From: Brugia malayi
Taxonomy: Eukaryota > Nematoda > Chromadorea > Rhabditida > Onchocercidae
DNA length: 64,000 nucleotides
Assembly: GCF_000002995.4 (NCBI RefSeq)
Contig: NW_025062477.1
Coordinates: forward strand, 2,064,001-2,128,000
Direction of reading: 5' to 3'
The notes beneath the pieces were generated by a model. That model did not search any database. It was not told the DNA's origin and worked only from the letters and a program-made list of their open reading frames with translations. A program made the translations under genes and the position numbers. Within the stretch, counting starts at the first letter, position 1, and each line of letters begins with the position of its first letter. Of this stretch, positions 62,975 through 64,000 are shown one piece after another.

Positions 62975-64000
62975 TATTTGTGCGTTCCAATCATATACTG
63001 TCAACTGCTATGAATTCACCAGAAGTTCTCGAGAGTACTGAGAAAAAGCCGGAGTTCTTCGGTTCGATGTATATAAGCAAGGAGATAAACGTTATTTCCA
63101 TATACAATCCTGAAAACACTGGACTCTTGGAAATCTGAGTAACTGTCCACTTAGACAAACTTTTACGGTTTGATTAAAAATTAACAAAAAGTTGATTGGT
63201 AATCCAAAAACAAATCTGAAAGAAAAATCAAATTTGCACTTAAGAATATGCCAAATATTAGACCAAAAGTTAAAAATAAAGAGTTCAAATTTGAGTGAAG
63301 ATTATCTGAACTTGAAACAAGAAATATAAGAAGTGTTTAAATTTGTATACCAAATAATGAAAAATTTCGATCCACATATAAATATAAAAACCAAAATAGA
63401 AACCATAAATAAATTTTTAGTTACACTTTAAAACGGCAATATAGAGTAAACATCAGTTTAAGTTAGAATTAAAAATTTGAACAAGACAAAAGATTGGAAA
63501 AATGGAAAAATGTCAAAATCTGAAAAAAAGATAATGTTGATAAAATTTAATAAAATTTTTCAAATACCATTTAATCGTAACTTTCATGCTCGTTTCCTCC
63601 TGAACCACAACACATATTCCTCAACGTCTATTCTGCGTCTGACCTTTAACCTAACCACGTACTTCTCAAACAAAGAAAACTAAACAGTAAAGGAGATGCA
63701 CTTAACAGCATACTTTCATGCACAAACATTTATGAAAACTCTGATCCCACCATGAAAACACCATGAAAACAAAAATTCTCTTACCTCCCTTTTTCCTCTA
63801 TAATTCTTCTTACATATAAATAAATTTTCCTTTTTAAAAAGATAATTGAATTCACTCAATGATTATTTGCTATCATAATTCAAACATTAATGCTAAATAA
63901 ATTTGATTTATTGATTTATTTATGAATAATCTTCAATGATAATTCATTAATTTTGTTCATATCTTTATCCATATCTTCCAGTCATTTTCTATTTCCAAAT
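62975..64000. other. Region upstream of the nucleoside transporter gene
   Basis: The frame of the first transporter exon stays open for about 30 bases upstream of the chosen ATG, so a 5' exon boundary could lie there. Beyond that the sequence is AT-rich with no supported exon to the window end. Confidence 0.55.

Overview
This is a very AT-rich eukaryotic window from a nematode. Short multi-exon genes have introns ending in TTTCAG-type acceptors. Ribosomal protein eS24, a cuticlin-type ZP protein and a MATH-BTB protein are present, and intact SL1 spliced-leader RNA genes sit beside 5S rRNA sequence. The SL1 exon and the 5S-SL1 linkage fit a clade III, spirurid or filarial-like worm. That placement is inferred from sequence character; no species was identified. 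All gene models were spliced by hand from donor and acceptor sites with reading-phase checks.

Regions 1-20 kb: a small KASH-domain nuclear-envelope protein (+, 1880-3023); ribosomal protein eS24 (+, 4545-6474); a ten-exon MATH-BTB CUL3-adaptor-like protein (-, 7522-11977); a GFOD-like Gfo/Idh/MocA protein that has lost its nucleotide-binding motif (+, 13412-15774); and an unrecognised membrane-anchored polyglutamine protein (-, 16270-19412).

Regions 20-38 kb: a cuticlin-like ZP protein (+, 22570-28385); an SLC25A42-type mitochondrial carrier (+, 30506-33578); and a dysbindin homologue (-, 34765-36921). The carrier and dysbindin genes are convergent.

Regions 38-58 kb are the dynamic part. 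They hold a 5S rRNA gene followed by an SL1 RNA gene (38.2-38.6 kb) and two tandem fukutin-like genes (-, 39.8-43.7 and 48.8-52.7 kb). The two genes are nearly identical in patches and diverged in others. A second, orphan copy of the last carrier exon with about 1.2 kb of flank lies at 53.9-55.1 kb. A scrambled cluster of intact, variant and decayed 5S and SL1 copies in both orientations follows at 55.4-57.6 kb. This block looks like repeated local duplication with patchy gene conversion around 5S-SL1 units.

Regions 58-64 kb: an equilibrative nucleoside transporter gene (-, 58535-62974). Two of its splice junctions do not work as written, which means either assembly errors or a decaying gene.

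The genes do not form one pathway. The best candidates for follow-up are the mosaic fukutin pair, the 5S-SL1 repeat landscape with an SL1 sequence variant, the duplicated carrier tail exon, the compact KASH protein and the relict exon inside the ZP gene.
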